The notes: generated by a model from the sequence alone, not told the origin. Positions 10,915 through 21,385 are shown, counted from the stretch's first letter. The stretch: DNA of 64,000 bases from Kaistia algarum (GCF_026343945.1 NZ_JAPKNJ010000001.1:2356001-2420000), one strand, 5' to 3'. Program-made: numbers and translations.

Positions 10915-11007
10915 GGATGAGGCCCTCCTTTGGGGATCGGCTCATCATCTAGTCGCGGATCGATAAGGGCTCGATCCGGAATGCGGGGCGAGGATGTAAA
11001 GCGCCCA

Positions 11008-11044
11008 TAAAGAAAGGCCGCCGTCCCTGTCGGAAACGGCGGCC
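11008..11044 (-). terminator. rho-independent terminator of acs
   Basis: A 9-bp perfect stem (GGCCGCCGT paired with ACGGCGGCC, 11-base loop) lies 21 bases after the acs stop codon. On the minus strand it is followed by the T-rich run TTTCTTTA. It separates acs from the downstream kdp operon. Confidence 0.8.
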
Positions 11045-11065
11045 CTGAAGAAAGTCCCGGTCAGG

Positions 11066-13009
11066 CTAGTCGCGCCGGTTTTGCCGGTTGGCGATCAGGT
11101 CCTCGACGACGGCTGGGTCGGCGAGGGTGGTGATATCGCCGAGCGCCCCGAACTCGTCCTCGGCGATCTTGCGCAGGATGCGGCGCATGATCTTGCCCGA
11201 TCGGGTCTTCGGCAGACCCGGTGCGAACTGGAGGAGGTCGGGTGTCGCGATCGGGCCGATCTCGCGGCGGACCCAGTCCCGAAGCTCTTTCTTGAGCTCC
11301 TCCGTCGGCGTCACCCCATGCATCAGCGTCACATAAGCGTAGATGCCTTGACCCTTGATGTCATGCGGATAGCCGACCACGGCCGCTTCGGAGACATGGC
11401 TGTTGGAGACGAGCGCGCTCTCGACCTCGGCCGTGCCCATGCGGTGGCCGGAGACATTGATGACGTCGTCGACACGGCCCGTGATCCAGTAATAGCCATC
11501 CTCGTCCCGGCGGCAGCCGTCGCCGGTGAAGTACATGCCCTTGTAGGTCGAGAAATAAGTCAGTTCGAAGCGCTCATGGTCGCCATAGACCGTGCGCATC
11601 TGGCCGGGCCAGGAATCGAGAATGACCAGATTGCCCTCGCAGGCTCCCTCGATGATCTTGCCGTCGCCGTCGACGATCGCCGGCTGGACGCCGAAGAACG
11701 GCCAGGATGCCGAGCCCGGCTTCAGCGGTGTCGCGCCCGGCAGCGGCGTGATCAGGACGCCGCCGGTCTCGGTCTGCCACCAAGTATCCACGATTGGGCA
11801 GCGGCCGTCGCCGACGACGCGGTGATACCATTCCCAGGCTTCCGGGTTGATGGGCTCGCCCACCGAACCGAGCAGCCGCAGTGAGGCGCGCGAGGTTTTC
11901 TTGACCGGCTCTTCGCCGCCCTGCATCAGGGCACGGATCGCGGTAGGGGCCGTGTGGAAGATCGTGACCTTGTGCTTGTCCACGACTTCCCAGAAGCGCG
12001 AGGTCGTTGGGTAGTTGGGAACGCCCTCGAACATGACGCTGGTGGCGCCATTGGCGAGCGGCCCATAGACGATATAGGTGTGGCCCGTCACCCAGCCGAC
12101 ATCGGCCGTGCACCAGAAGATATCGTCTTCCCGGAGATCGAAGACGATCTCGTGCGTCAGCGCCGCCTGCAGAAGATAGCCGCCGGTGGTGTGCAGCACG
12201 CCTTTCGGCCGTCCGGTCGAGCCGGAAGTATAGAGGATGAAGAGCGGGTCTTCCGCACTCATCGGCTCCGGCTCGCAATAGTCCGGCACCTGGGCCGCGA
12301 GCTCGTGATACCAGTAATCGCGACCGGCATGCATCGCGACCTCGGCTCCGGTACGGCGGATGACGAGGACCTTCTCGTCGCCGATCGTGCGCGTCAGGGC
12401 GAGATCCGTATTGTGCTTGAGCGGCACCTTCTTGCCGCCGCGCAGGCCCTCATCGGCCGTGATCACCAGCTTGGAGTGACAATCGCCGATGCGGCCTGCG
12501 AGGCTGTCCGGCGAGAAGCCGCCGAAGACCACCGAATGGATCGCGCCGATGCGGGCGCAGGCGAGCATCGCCACGGCCGCCTCCGGGATCATTGGCATGT
12601 AGATGGTGACGCGATCACCCTTCTCGACGCCCAGCCGCTTCATGACATTGGCGAAGCGATTCACCGAATCATAAAGCTCGCGATAGGTGATCTCGCGCGA
12701 ATCCGAAGGGTCGTCGCCTTCCCAAAGGATCGCGACTTTGTCGCCGCGGGTCTCGATATGGCGGTCGAGGCAGTTTGCCGAGACGTTCAGCACGCCGTCC
12801 TCGAACCAGCGTATCGATACATCGCCGAGGGCGAAGGACGTGTTCTTCACCTTGGTGAAGGGGCGGATCCAGTCGATCCGCTTGGCCTGCTCGGCCCAGA
12901 ATGCATCGGGATCGTCGATCGACTGCCGGTACATCGACTGATACGCCGACGTATCGACGCGGGCCGAACGCGCCCATGCCTCCGGAATCGGATGGATCTT
13001 GTCGTGCAT
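11066..13009 (-). CDS. acs: acetyl-CoA synthetase
   Basis: A 647-residue AMP-forming ligase making acetyl-CoA from acetate, ATP and CoA. The adenylate-forming signature [14 protein letters not shown], the acetate-site region ([10 protein letters not shown]) and the C-terminal catalytic lysine Lys606 in [13 protein letters not shown] are present; this lysine is acetylated to switch the enzyme off in characterised homologues. The start at 13009 is chosen because GGGAGGAAGGC lies directly before it; an in-frame ATG 7 codons upstream is less likely. It has its own terminator and a 100-base gap upstream. Confidence 0.95.
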   Translation of the reverse strand: MHDKIHPIPEAWARSARVDTSAYQSMYRQSIDDPDAFWAEQAKRIDWIRPFTKVKNTSFALGDVSIRWFEDGVLNVSANCLDRHIETRGDKVAILWEGDDPSDSREITYRELYDSVNRFANVMKRLGVEKGDRVTIYMPMIPEAAVAMLACARIGAIHSVVFGGFSPDSLAGRIGDCHSKLVITADEGLRGGKKVPLKHNTDLALTRTIGDEKVLVIRRTGAEVAMHAGRDYWYHELAAQVPDYCEPEPMSAEDPLFILYTSGSTGRPKGVLHTTGGYLLQAALTHEIVFDLREDDIFWCTADVGWVTGHTYIVYGPLANGATSVMFEGVPNYPTTSRFWEVVDKHKVTIFHTAPTAIRALMQGGEEPVKKTSRASLRLLGSVGEPINPEAWEWYHRVVGDGRCPIVDTWWQTETGGVLITPLPGATPLKPGSASWPFFGVQPAIVDGDGKIIEGACEGNLVILDSWPGQMRTVYGDHERFELTYFSTYKGMYFTGDGCRRDEDGYYWITGRVDDVINVSGHRMGTAEVESALVSNSHVSEAAVVGYPHDIKGQGIYAYVTLMHGVTPTEELKKELRDWVRREIGPIATPDLLQFAPGLPKTRSGKIMRRILRKIAEDEFGALGDITTLADPAVVEDLIANRQNRRD

Positions 13010-13109
13010 GCCTTCCTCCCATTGCCGCACCCGCGCACGCTAGCTGATGCGGTATCCTCCGTGTTTGAGATAAGTCATTCCGGCGCCTTGCCGCAACCGT
13101 GTCGGCGGC

Positions 13110-13850
13110 TTATCGGACGGACGCGCTGTCGCATGGCCGAAAATCGGCGCTGAACGCGTTTGCGGGCACCGGCAAAATCTCCAGGATCGAGACGCTCTTG
13201 AAAGATCCGTCCTCCAGGGCGGCTTCGACCGGCACGTCGTAGCGAGCGATTTCGAGCATGCCCTGCACCGGCCGATAATGCCGGCCGGGATCGCCGACGA
13301 GCACGCGGCAGGAGGCCGCGATTTCGCGCAGCCAGGGAAGGACGCGCTCGGCGAAGCCGCGGTCGTAGAAGATGTCGCCGGCGAGCAATATCTCGGCATC
13401 GATGGGACTTCCGATCCTGTCTCCGTCTTTATCCCGGACCACGACGCCGTTCGCCTCCGCATTGAGGCGGATCGCTATAGCCGCGAACGGGTCGATGTCG
13501 ACGGCCTCGACCGCTCGGGCTCCGGCCAGGGCGGCCGCGATCGCCACAAGGCCGGAGCCGCTGGCGAAATCGAGCACGCGCTTTCCCGCGACGGTTTCGG
13601 TATGGTCGAGAATATAGCGGCAAAGGCCACGACCGCCGGCCCAGGCAAATGCCCAGAATGGCGGCTGCAGGCCGGCCTGATCCAGTTCGCGCTCTGTGCT
13701 GTGCCAGAGTGCTGTGACCTCATCGGCCTGGTGAATCCGGATTTCAGGGATGAAGGGCACCGGCAGGAGGCGTGTCTCGTTTCGAATGAAACGCGCAGGG
13801 TCCCGATCGCTCAGGGCTCGGTTCCCCCCATTTCGCACACGATCGCCCAT
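13110..13850 (-). CDS. class I SAM-dependent methyltransferase, Nnt1/ETFB-lysine type
   Basis: A 246-residue methyltransferase. It opens with RFIRNETRLLPVPFIPEIRI and contains PFWAFAWAGGRGLCRYIL, the SAM motif VLDFASGSGLVAIAAALAG and the acidic VEAVDIDPFA, a pattern of the COG3897 group that includes lysine methyltransferases of electron-transfer flavoprotein. The substrate cannot be told. The first 20 residues overlap the end of the EVE gene by 40 bases and look non-conserved, so the true start may be the GTG at 13838 or another site downstream. Confidence 0.8.
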   Translation of the reverse strand: MGDRVRNGGNRALSDRDPARFIRNETRLLPVPFIPEIRIHQADEVTALWHSTERELDQAGLQPPFWAFAWAGGRGLCRYILDHTETVAGKRVLDFASGSGLVAIAAALAGARAVEAVDIDPFAAIAIRLNAEANGVVVRDKDGDRIGSPIDAEILLAGDIFYDRGFAERVLPWLREIAASCRVLVGDPGRHYRPVQGMLEIARYDVPVEAALEDGSFKSVSILEILPVPANAFSADFRPCDSASVR

Positions 13851-14230
13851 TCATCGTTCGTGACCGGCTGCACCGAGAGGCGCGAATTGGCGACGAGCGC
13901 CATGGACTTCAACCTCGGTTCCGCCTTGGCGGCGAGGAGAGAGACCGGCTTGATCACGGGACGGATCGCCCGGATATCGACGCATTCCCAGGTGCCGCTG
14001 TCATCGGTCGAATCGGGGTGGGCGGTCTTGACCACCTCGACGATGCCGACGACCTCCTTGCCCTCGTTGGAATGATAGAAGAAACCCTGATCGCCGACCT
14101 TCATGGTGCGCATGTGGTTGCGCGCCTGATAGTTGCGAACGCCGTCCCATTCCTGCCCGTCCGCGCCCTTGCGGGTCAGATCCTCGAACGAGAAGACGTC
14201 GGGCTCGGACTTGAACAGCCAATAGGCCAT
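13811..14230 (-). CDS. EVE-domain protein
   Basis: A 139-residue single-domain protein of the EVE (DUF55) family, a PUA-like fold that binds modified bases in RNA or DNA in characterised relatives. Typical blocks are YWLFKSEPDVFSFEDL, WDGVRNYQARNHMRTMKVGD and FFYHSNEGKEVVGIVEV. The start has a clean AAGGAG site. It lies 23 bases after the yciI-like gene in the tsaD-gpsA-yciI run. Function in this cell is unknown. Confidence 0.9.
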   Translation of the reverse strand: MAYWLFKSEPDVFSFEDLTRKGADGQEWDGVRNYQARNHMRTMKVGDQGFFYHSNEGKEVVGIVEVVKTAHPDSTDDSGTWECVDIRAIRPVIKPVSLLAAKAEPRLKSMALVANSRLSVQPVTNDEWAIVCEMGGTEP

Positions 14231-14253
14231 GGGAAGCTCCTTCGTTCAGCGTC

Positions 14254-14535
14254 TCAGGCGGGTTTGCCGACGACCCAGCGCCACTGGCGAACTTCGCTGG
14301 ACTTGAACAGCCCTGCCTTCGCGTAAGGATCTTCGGCCAGGATGGCACGCGCCGCCGCTTCGTTCTCGGCCTCGACGATGAGCAGCGAGCCGATCGGCTT
14401 TTCGCCGCTTGCATCCAGGAACGGGCCGGCGATCTGCACGGGTACCGTCTTCATCCATTCGAGGTGCACGGGGCGGGTTTCGAGACGGATCGGCAGACCG
14501 TCGTCACGGTCTTCGAGAATGGCGACGAAATGCAT
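14254..14535 (-). CDS. YciI family protein
   Basis: A 93-residue protein of the YciI-like ferredoxin-like-fold family. It has the usual pattern MHFVAILEDRD, RLETRPVHLEWMK, GPFLDASGEKPIGSLLIVEA and AARAILAEDPYAKAGLF. The His and Asp proposed as catalytic in the family are in HLEW and EDPY. A strong GGAGG precedes the start. Biological role unknown; it travels with gpsA and the EVE gene. Confidence 0.88.
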   Translation of the reverse strand: MHFVAILEDRDDGLPIRLETRPVHLEWMKTVPVQIAGPFLDASGEKPIGSLLIVEAENEAAARAILAEDPYAKAGLFKSSEVRQWRWVVGKPA

Positions 14536-14614
14536 GGGTTCCTCCAGAAAAATCGCGGGCCGAACGTTAGGCGCGCCGCCGCGACAGGTAAAGGGTTGGC
14601 GGGATCTGGCGGCT

Positions 14615-15583
14615 TCAGTCGCTCTCGCGCTTCAGCGGACGGCTCATCAGAGCCTGAATCGCTTCGTCGATATCGATCTCGCCTTCGACGATCGCGGCGA
14701 CAGCTTCGGTGATCGGCATCTGGACGCTGTGGGTTCGCGCCATCTCGCGAGCGACGGGCGCCGTAGCCGCTCCCTCGACCAGACGGCCTGCCGGCGCCTC
14801 ACCGCGGCCGAGCGCGAGGCCATAGGCGAAATTGCGCGATTGCACCGAAGAACAGGTGAGCACCAGATCACCGAGCCCGGAGAGGCCCATCAACGTCTCC
14901 GGCCGTGCGCCCATCGCGGCGCCGATCCGCCGCAATTCTGCAAAGCCGCGCGCGACCAGCGCCGCCGACGCGCTCGCGCCGAGTTCCCGTCCGTTGACAA
15001 TACCGGCAGCAATGGCGAGCACGTTCTTGAAAGCGCCGCCGATCTCGACGCCGATCATGTCGGTTTCGGCATAGGGTCGAAAACTTGGCGAGCCGAGCGC
15101 CTGGCAGAGCGCCATGGCGAGCTTCGGTTCGGCAGCTGCGATCGTCACGGCGGTTGGAAGCCCGCTCGCGACGTCGACGGCAAAGCTGGGCCCCGACAGA
15201 ACGGCCGGAACAGCCGGCGGCAGGGCTTGTTCGAGAACCTCGGTCGGACGAAACATCGTCGATCGTTCGAGGCCCTTGGCGCAGATCACCACCGGGGTAC
15301 CATCCGCGATGGCCGAAAGCCGCATGGCGACCGTGCGAACCGTCTGTGTTGGCGTCGCCAGCAGGATGGCATCGGCCCCGACGACGCGGGCGATGGTGTC
15401 GGTAATCGCGATCGAGGTCGGGATAGCGACGCCGGGTAGATGCGCATCGTTTCGCCGGCCGGCGGCTATGGCGTCGACGTTGCGGCCCCAGAGCATCACC
15501 TCGCGGCCGGCCCGCTCGGCGGCGAGCGCCAGCGCGGTTCCCCACGCGCCGGCACCAACGATCGCAATGCGCTCGATGGTCAT
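14615..15583 (-). CDS. gpsA: glycerol-3-phosphate dehydrogenase [NAD(P)+]
   Basis: A 322-residue enzyme that reduces dihydroxyacetone phosphate to sn-glycerol-3-phosphate for phospholipid synthesis. The nucleotide-binding GAGAWGTAL is at residues 10-18; the conserved [11 protein letters not shown], the [14 protein letters not shown] block with the catalytic lysine, and the [11 protein letters not shown] segment are intact. The ATG overlaps the tsaD stop as ATGA, so translation is probably coupled. Confidence 0.95.
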   Translation of the reverse strand: MTIERIAIVGAGAWGTALALAAERAGREVMLWGRNVDAIAAGRRNDAHLPGVAIPTSIAITDTIARVVGADAILLATPTQTVRTVAMRLSAIADGTPVVICAKGLERSTMFRPTEVLEQALPPAVPAVLSGPSFAVDVASGLPTAVTIAAAEPKLAMALCQALGSPSFRPYAETDMIGVEIGGAFKNVLAIAAGIVNGRELGASASAALVARGFAELRRIGAAMGARPETLMGLSGLGDLVLTCSSVQSRNFAYGLALGRGEAPAGRLVEGAATAPVAREMARTHSVQMPITEAVAAIVEGEIDIDEAIQALMSRPLKRESD

Positions 15584-16674
15584 GCCTTCGCTCCCTTCGC
15601 GCCCGAGCCGATCCGCGGTGCTGCCACCTGGTCGAGTGGCCAGCGGGGGCGGGCCAGGGCGTCTAGCCCGTCGGTCATTCCCAGCGCCAGTCTTTCGGCG
15701 CCGGCCCACGCGATCATGGCGCCATTGTCGGTGCAGAGTTCCATCGGCGGGGCAAGAAAGCGGAAGCCGCGGGCGGTGAGTTCGACATCGAGCCGTTGTC
15801 GCAAAGCCCGGTTGGCCGCGACCCCGCCGGCAACGACGAGGGTCGGCGTCTCGATGGATGGATGGGCAGCGCGAAACTGTTGCAAGGCATGGCCGATCCG
15901 GTCGCCCACGACATCGGTGACGGCGGCCTCGAAGGCGGCGCAGAGATCCGCGACATCGTCGTCCGAGAGCGGTGCTGCCGCCTGTGCCGCGTGGCGGATG
16001 GCCGTCTTGAGGCCGGAAAAGGAAAAGTCGCAACCGGGCCGGCCGATCATCGGGCGCGGCAGGGCAAAGCGAAGCGGATCGCCAGTTTGGGCGGCGCGCT
16101 CGACGGCCGGTCCGCCGGGATAGGGCAGACCGAGCAACTTGGCCGTCTTGTCGAACGCCTCGCCCAGCGCATCGTCGATCGTCGTACCCCAGCGCTCATA
16201 CTCGCCAACGCCGCGCACCAGCAAGATCTGGGTGTGGCCGCCGGAGACGAGCAGCAGCAGATAGGGGAAGGCGAGGCCATCCGTCAGCCGCGCGGTCAGC
16301 GCATGGCCTTCGAGATGGTTGACCGCGACGAGCGGCTTGCCGCTGGCGAGCGCGATCGCCTTCGCCGTCGTCAGCCCGACGATAAGCCCGCCGATCAGGC
16401 CGGGGCCTGCGGTGGCGGCGATGGCATCCAGATCGGCAAAATCGACCCCGGCTTCCGCCATGGCACGAGCAATGATGGGATCCAGCGCCTCGACATGGGC
16501 CCGCGCCGCGATTTCCGGCACCACACCCCCAAAGGCCGCGTGATCGGCGATCTGCGAGCGTACGATGTTGGAGCGGATTTCGCCGGGACCCTCGCCGTTC
16601 CAGGCGACGACCGAGGCTGCCGTTTCGTCGCAGCTCGTCTCGATGCCGAGGACAAGGACGGGGGCGGGCGGCAT
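15580..16674 (-). CDS. tsaD: tRNA N6-threonylcarbamoyladenosine transferase TsaD
   Basis: A 364-residue enzyme that transfers the threonylcarbamoyl group to A37 of ANN-decoding tRNAs with TsaB and TsaE. The N-terminal [13 protein letters not shown], the metal-binding HLEGH (120-124), the region around ARAHVEAL and [10 protein letters not shown] mark the family. The frame is open upstream through hemC on the opposite strand; the ATG at 16674 is the family-consistent start. It diverges from hemC with a 94-base gap. Confidence 0.95.
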   Translation of the reverse strand: MPPAPVLVLGIETSCDETAASVVAWNGEGPGEIRSNIVRSQIADHAAFGGVVPEIAARAHVEALDPIIARAMAEAGVDFADLDAIAATAGPGLIGGLIVGLTTAKAIALASGKPLVAVNHLEGHALTARLTDGLAFPYLLLLVSGGHTQILLVRGVGEYERWGTTIDDALGEAFDKTAKLLGLPYPGGPAVERAAQTGDPLRFALPRPMIGRPGCDFSFSGLKTAIRHAAQAAAPLSDDDVADLCAAFEAAVTDVVGDRIGHALQQFRAAHPSIETPTLVVAGGVAANRALRQRLDVELTARGFRFLAPPMELCTDNGAMIAWAGAERLALGMTDGLDALARPRWPLDQVAAPRIGSGAKGAKA

Positions 16675-16768
16675 CAACAGCCTTTGGACACCAGAGAAAT
16701 ATCGGATTGCGATCGGGCGCACGAACACTAGACTGCGCGTCCCGTCCCTAGCATCTGGACCCAACGCC

Positions 16769-17707
16769 TTGCAATCCGACAGACTCCCACCGGTCCTGCG
16801 CATCGGGACGCGCGGCAGCCCGCTGGCGTTGGCCCAGGCGCATGAGGTTCGCGCCCGGCTCTCGGCGCTGCCGGGCATGGCGGTGACCGAGATCGAGGTA
16901 GTGGTGATCCGCACCTCCGGCGATCGGATCCAGGATCGGCCGCTGTCGGAAGTCGGCGGTAAGGGTCTGTTTACCAAGGAGATCGAGGCGGCGTTGCTGT
17001 CGGGCGAGATCGATCTCGCCGTCCATTCCTCCAAGGATGTGCCTACCGTGTTGCCGGATGGGCTGGAGCTTTCCGCCTTCCTGCCGCGCGAGGATGTCCG
17101 CGATGCATTTCTGTCGCCGGTAGCGGAGACCTTGCAGGCGCTGCCGCAAGGCGCGGTGCTCGGGACCTCGTCGCTGCGGCGGCGCGCCATGGCGCTCCGG
17201 CTTCGGCCCGACCTTCGGGTGGTCGAGTTCCGCGGCAATGTCGAAACGCGAATGCGCAAGCTAGATCAAGGGGTTGCGCAGGCGACGCTACTTGCCAAGG
17301 CCGGACTGAACCGGCTCGGGCTGGCGCAGCATGCGACGAGCCTGCTCGACATCGACGATTTCCTCCCGGCAGTGGGGCAGGGTGCGGTGGCGATCGAGAC
17401 GCGCGCCGATGACTGGCATGTTCGCGAGCGGGTGCAGCGCATCGGCGATGAGGCAACGGGAATCGCGCTTTCGGCCGAACGGGCGTTTTTGGAGGCCCTC
17501 GACGGCTCGTGCCGCACGCCGATTGGCGGGCTGGCAACGATTGAGGCTGGCCGACTGATCTTCCGCGGCATGGTGCTGGCGCCCGATGGTAGCCGCTCGG
17601 AAGCGGTTCATATATCGGGAGAAATTGCCGACGCGACCGTGATCGGCAAGGCCGCGGCCGACGAACTCATTGGCCGTGGCGGCCGCGAATTTTTCCGCGA
17701 GGCATAG
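16769..17707 (+). CDS. hemC: porphobilinogen deaminase
   Basis: A 312-residue enzyme that polymerises four porphobilinogens into hydroxymethylbilane. Conserved [37 protein letters not shown] and [13 protein letters not shown] are all present. The cofactor-attachment cysteine is Cys248 in [11 protein letters not shown]. No ATG fits: I chose the TTG at 16769, which yields [16 protein letters not shown] and almost exactly the usual length; an upstream ATG would overlap the start of tsaD. The ribosome-binding site is weak. hemD follows 3 bases later. Confidence 0.9.
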   Translation: MQSDRLPPVLRIGTRGSPLALAQAHEVRARLSALPGMAVTEIEVVVIRTSGDRIQDRPLSEVGGKGLFTKEIEAALLSGEIDLAVHSSKDVPTVLPDGLELSAFLPREDVRDAFLSPVAETLQALPQGAVLGTSSLRRRAMALRLRPDLRVVEFRGNVETRMRKLDQGVAQATLLAKAGLNRLGLAQHATSLLDIDDFLPAVGQGAVAIETRADDWHVRERVQRIGDEATGIALSAERAFLEALDGSCRTPIGGLATIEAGRLIFRGMVLAPDGSRSEAVHISGEIADATVIGKAAADELIGRGGREFFREA

Positions 17708-17710
17708 GCG

Positions 17711-18442
17711 GTGCGCCTCCTGGTGACGCGTCCGGCGGGAGATGCGGAGGTGACCGCCGCCCGGCTGGAGGCGCTTGGCCATGAGGCGATGATCGTGCCG
17801 ATGCTGGAGCGCGTGCTGCTGCCGCTGCCCCCGATCGACGAATTGCCGGCGGCGATCGCGCTGACCAGCGCAAACGCTCTGGCCGGCATCGAGGCTTCAC
17901 CCGAAAGCCGTCATTGGCGACATATCCCCGTGTTCAGCGTCGGCGGGCGGACGGCCGAGGCGGCTCGCGAGGCTGGCTACATCGATGTCCGCTCGGCGGA
18001 TGGCGATTCGTCCGATCTTGTCCGCCTGATCGAGGCGACCCTGACGCCAACCATCGGGACGATCCTCTATCCGGCGGCGACCGAGCGGTCGGGGCATGTC
18101 GACACGGCTCTGCGGAGCGCCGGCTTTCGCGCCCGTCTCGTCGAGGTCTATCGCATGCAGCCGATCGAGAGCCTTCCGGATGCCGTCCGGGAATCACTGT
18201 CGGCAGGCCGGCTCGGCGGCGTACTGCTCTATTCGCGCCGTACCGCCGAAACCTTCGTAAGGCTCGCGCAATTGGCCGGGCTTGTGGGTGCGCTGCGCGG
18301 CACGACCGGCTTTGCCCTTTCGCCGTCGATTGCAGCCGGCCTGCCCTTCGGGCGGATCGTCGCGGCGGCCGAGCCGAATGAGGATGCGCTTCTCGATGTG
18401 CTGACCGACGATGGCGGAACATCGGCCGCAGGCAAGTGTTGA
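17711..18442 (+). CDS. hemD: uroporphyrinogen-III synthase
   Basis: A 243-residue protein expected to cyclise hydroxymethylbilane into uroporphyrinogen III. HemD proteins diverge strongly, but MRLLVTRPAGDAEVTAARLE, the central LYPAATERSG and LLYSRRTAETFVRLA fit the family, and the position right after hemC supports it. It begins with GTG, 3 bases after the hemC stop. Confidence 0.88.
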   Translation: MRLLVTRPAGDAEVTAARLEALGHEAMIVPMLERVLLPLPPIDELPAAIALTSANALAGIEASPESRHWRHIPVFSVGGRTAEAAREAGYIDVRSADGDSSDLVRLIEATLTPTIGTILYPAATERSGHVDTALRSAGFRARLVEVYRMQPIESLPDAVRESLSAGRLGGVLLYSRRTAETFVRLAQLAGLVGALRGTTGFALSPSIAAGLPFGRIVAAAEPNEDALLDVLTDDGGTSAAGKC

Positions 18443-18486
18443 CGCTTTAAGCTATATAGGGCTGGGGAAGCGCGAGACGAGGCGAT

Positions 18487-19716
18487 ATGGCAGACGCGGA
18501 CGAATCGAAGCCCGAGACCGGCAAGACGGCGGAAGGCCGCCGCAGGCGACCACCCGTGACGATCGATCTGGAAGCGGAGGCGGTAGCCGAGGTTCCAGCC
18601 GAATCACTGGCAGGCGAAACCGCCGCAGCCGACCCTGAGGTTGCGGTGACGCGCACGGCGACGGCCCCTCAATCGGAGGCTCCCGCGGGAGCCTATTCGG
18701 ATCCGGAGAGCATGACGGCAACGGAAGAGACGATCTCGACGGAGGCCATCGATCGCCGCAGGGCCGGTGCGGCGCGCTTCGTGCCCGTCCTTGCCGCTGC
18801 CGTGCTCGGCGGTGTCGTCGGCGGGCTCGTTACCGCCTTCATCCTGGCGCCGGCCAAGGATACGGTGACGGATGCCAGCGTCGACAGCCGTTTTGCCACT
18901 GTCGGCGCGCGGCTCGACCGGATCGAGGCGGCAGCCAAGGAGCAACCGGCCGCAGCAGCCGCGCCGCAGGACGAGGCCCGCCTTGCCGCGATCGAGACGA
19001 CGCTGTCGGAACTGAAATCAGCCGCTCCCGCGCCATCGGCTTCTGCTCCGGCCGCGGCAGTTGATCTCGGGCCGCTTGAGGGCCGGATTGCCGCGCTGGA
19101 GAGCCGCCCGGCAGAGGCGCAAGCGCCGACTGTCGACCTGACGCCATTGGAAGCGAAGATCGGTGGCCTGCAGTCGCGCCTCGACCAGATCGAGGCCCAT
19201 CCGCCCGTCGATCCGAAGACGGAAATCGCGGCGCAGACGATCGCGCTTACGTCGCTGCGCCAGGCCGCCTCGTCGGGCGGCGCCTTCGCCGATGAAATCA
19301 AGGCCTATCAGGCGCTGGGCGGCGATGCCTCCGTCCTGGCGCCGCTGGCGAGCGCCGGCGCGCCTTCGCTCGAAACTCTCAAGGCAAGTTTCCCGGCCGT
19401 CGCCGATCAGATCCGCACCGTCTCGGCCAAGCCCGATCCCAACGCCTCGGTATGGGACCGCCTCGCGGCTTCCGCCGGCTCGCTGGTGTCGGTCAAACCG
19501 GCCGGCCCGATCGAGGGATCCTCACCGACCGCTATCCTCTCGCGCATCGAGGCTGCGGTGACGAAGGGCGATCTTCCCGCCGCGCTCCGCGAGGCCGATG
19601 GGCTCGACGCGGCGGCGAAGGTGCCGCTCGCCGATTGGGCCGATGGCGCGCAGCGTCGGATCGCCATCGACGCGGCGCTCGGCGCCCTTCCCGCCGTCGG
19701 CGCTTCGAACGGATAG
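18487..19716 (+). CDS. bacterial mitofilin (Mic60-like, COG4223)
   Basis: A 409-residue inner-membrane protein with a charged cytoplasmic N-terminus (1-98), one membrane helix (about 99-121, VPVLAAAVLGGVVGGLVTAF), a long Ala-rich region with coiled-coil character (about 130-260) and a C-terminal helical domain resembling the mitofilin signature (READGLDAAAKVPLADWADG). Alphaproteobacterial homologues of mitochondrial Mic60 are known in this hemC-hemD-hemY setting and shape intracytoplasmic membranes in phototrophs. hemY starts 4 bases after its stop. Assignment rests on topology and synteny. Confidence 0.82.
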   Translation: MADADESKPETGKTAEGRRRRPPVTIDLEAEAVAEVPAESLAGETAAADPEVAVTRTATAPQSEAPAGAYSDPESMTATEETISTEAIDRRRAGAARFVPVLAAAVLGGVVGGLVTAFILAPAKDTVTDASVDSRFATVGARLDRIEAAAKEQPAAAAAPQDEARLAAIETTLSELKSAAPAPSASAPAAAVDLGPLEGRIAALESRPAEAQAPTVDLTPLEAKIGGLQSRLDQIEAHPPVDPKTEIAAQTIALTSLRQAASSGGAFADEIKAYQALGGDASVLAPLASAGAPSLETLKASFPAVADQIRTVSAKPDPNASVWDRLAASAGSLVSVKPAGPIEGSSPTAILSRIEAAVTKGDLPAALREADGLDAAAKVPLADWADGAQRRIAIDAALGALPAVGASNG

Positions 19717-19720
19717 GCCG

Positions 19721-21271
19721 ATGATCCGCATCCTCGTCTTCCTCGCGCTTCTCTTCGCGGTCGCGGCCGGCTTCGCCTGGCTTGCCGATCGGCCCGGCGA
19801 CATCGCGCTGGTCTGGCAGGGCTATGAGGTCCGAACCAGCTTGATGGTCGCGGCGATCTCGCTGGCGGCCCTGTTCGTCGCGCTGGCGGTTCTCGCCTTC
19901 CTGCTGACGACAATCCTGCGCGCTCCACGCATCTTCGGCGACTGGATGTCCGGCCGCCGCCGCGATCGCGGCTTCCGTGCGCTGTCGCGCGGCATGGTCG
20001 CGGTCGGCTCCGGTGATGTGAAGCGGGCGAAGCGCTATTCGATCGAATCGCGCAAGATCCTCGGTAGCGAGCCGATGACGCTATTGCTTGCCGCGCAGTC
20101 GGCTCAGCTTTCGGGCGATGCTCCGGGCGCGAGGGCGGCGTTCGAGGCGATGCTGGACGAGCCGGAGACGAAGCAACTCGGCCTGCGCGGCCTGTTCGTC
20201 GAGGCAGAACGGGCTGGCGAGCAGGAAGCGGCACGCCATTTCGCCGAAGAGGCGCATGCCACCGCCCCCAGCCTTGCCTGGGCGGGCAATGCGCTCTTCG
20301 CCTATCAGGCCGCCGATGCGGACTGGCGTGGCGCGCTGCTGACGCTCGGCTCCAATCTGCAAGCCAAGCTGGTCTCGCGCTCGGAGGCGCACCGCCTTCG
20401 CGCCGTGCTGCTGACCGCGCGCGGTCAAAGCTTAGAGGCCTCGGAGCCGGATGAGGCACGAGCATTGGCCCTCGAAGCCGTGAAGCTGGCGCCGGGTCTC
20501 GTTCCCGCCGCAAGGCTGGCGGCCCGACTGCTCGCCCGCAACGGCGATTTCCGGCGTGCCTCGAAAATCCTGGAGGCGGCCTGGAGAGAGGCTCCGCATC
20601 CCGAGATCGCGGAAGCCTATCTCGATGTGCGGCCTGGCGATGCGGCCGGCGACCGGCTGAAGCGAGCCGAAAAGCTTGTAACGCTGCGCCCGAACAGCGC
20701 CGAGAGCCGTTATGCGCTCGCGCGCGGCGCGATCGATGCCCGCGACTATGCTGCTGCGCGCGAGGCGCTCGCCGCTATCAACGAGACGGAACGAACGGAG
20801 CGCTTCTGCCTGCTGATGGCGGAAATGGAGGAAGCGTCGGAAGGCGATCGCGGCCGCGCCCGCGAGTGGCTCTCCCGCGCGCTGCGGGCACCGCGCGATC
20901 CGGTGTGGATGGCCGATGGCTATGTCTTCCGCGCCTGGGCGCCGGTCTCGCCGGTCTCGGGCCGCCTGGACGCCTTCGAATGGCGCGTGCCGACCCTGGC
21001 GCTTGAAGGCGAGGACCGGCCAGTGCTCGACCTGGTCCCCCCACCGGGCACGGCTCCGGACGAACCGCCGTTGCTGGAAATCGAGCCGGCGACGCCCCCC
21101 ACCAGCCGTCCGTTCGCCAAGGCGGAGCCTGCCGTTTCGCCGGCAAAGCCAGCGCCCGTGCCGCAAGTCCCCGCCGCCAGCGCCCAGGAACCCGTCGCCG
21201 CACCGCCGCTGCCGGATGATCCGGGCATCGACGATGGCCCTGCCGCCGTCGATCGGCTCAGGCTGCAATAA
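19721..21271 (+). CDS. hemY: HemY-like inner-membrane TPR protein
   Basis: A 516-residue protein with two N-terminal membrane helices (about 3-20 and 42-68) followed by the HemY_N pattern LRAPRIFGDWMSGRRRDRGF and a series of TPR-like helical repeats. The last 100 residues are Pro/Ala-rich and probably disordered. HemY of this type (not protoporphyrinogen oxidase) is linked to late heme synthesis by gene position. It ends the hemC-hemD-mic60-hemY run. Confidence 0.9.
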   Translation: MIRILVFLALLFAVAAGFAWLADRPGDIALVWQGYEVRTSLMVAAISLAALFVALAVLAFLLTTILRAPRIFGDWMSGRRRDRGFRALSRGMVAVGSGDVKRAKRYSIESRKILGSEPMTLLLAAQSAQLSGDAPGARAAFEAMLDEPETKQLGLRGLFVEAERAGEQEAARHFAEEAHATAPSLAWAGNALFAYQAADADWRGALLTLGSNLQAKLVSRSEAHRLRAVLLTARGQSLEASEPDEARALALEAVKLAPGLVPAARLAARLLARNGDFRRASKILEAAWREAPHPEIAEAYLDVRPGDAAGDRLKRAEKLVTLRPNSAESRYALARGAIDARDYAAAREALAAINETERTERFCLLMAEMEEASEGDRGRAREWLSRALRAPRDPVWMADGYVFRAWAPVSPVSGRLDAFEWRVPTLALEGEDRPVLDLVPPPGTAPDEPPLLEIEPATPPTSRPFAKAEPAVSPAKPAPVPQVPAASAQEPVAAPPLPDDPGIDDGPAAVDRLRLQ

Positions 21272-21338
21272 CGTTCTTTGCCGCCCGTTTGGCGCGACAT
21301 GCTCAGCCAGACTACAGCGGCGGGACGCAGGAACGACA

Positions 21339-21367
21339 AAGGAGGGCGGGAATTCCCCGCCCTCCTT
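21339..21367 (-). terminator. intrinsic terminator between hemY and the hydrolase gene
   Basis: A 12-bp perfect stem (AAGGAGGGCGGG with its complement, 5-base loop) lies between two convergent genes. On the minus strand it is followed by TTTGTCGTT, so it most likely ends the hydrolase transcript; it could also stop hemY transcripts. Confidence 0.6.
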
Positions 21368-21385
21368 CATGGCAAGCTTCCGCGC

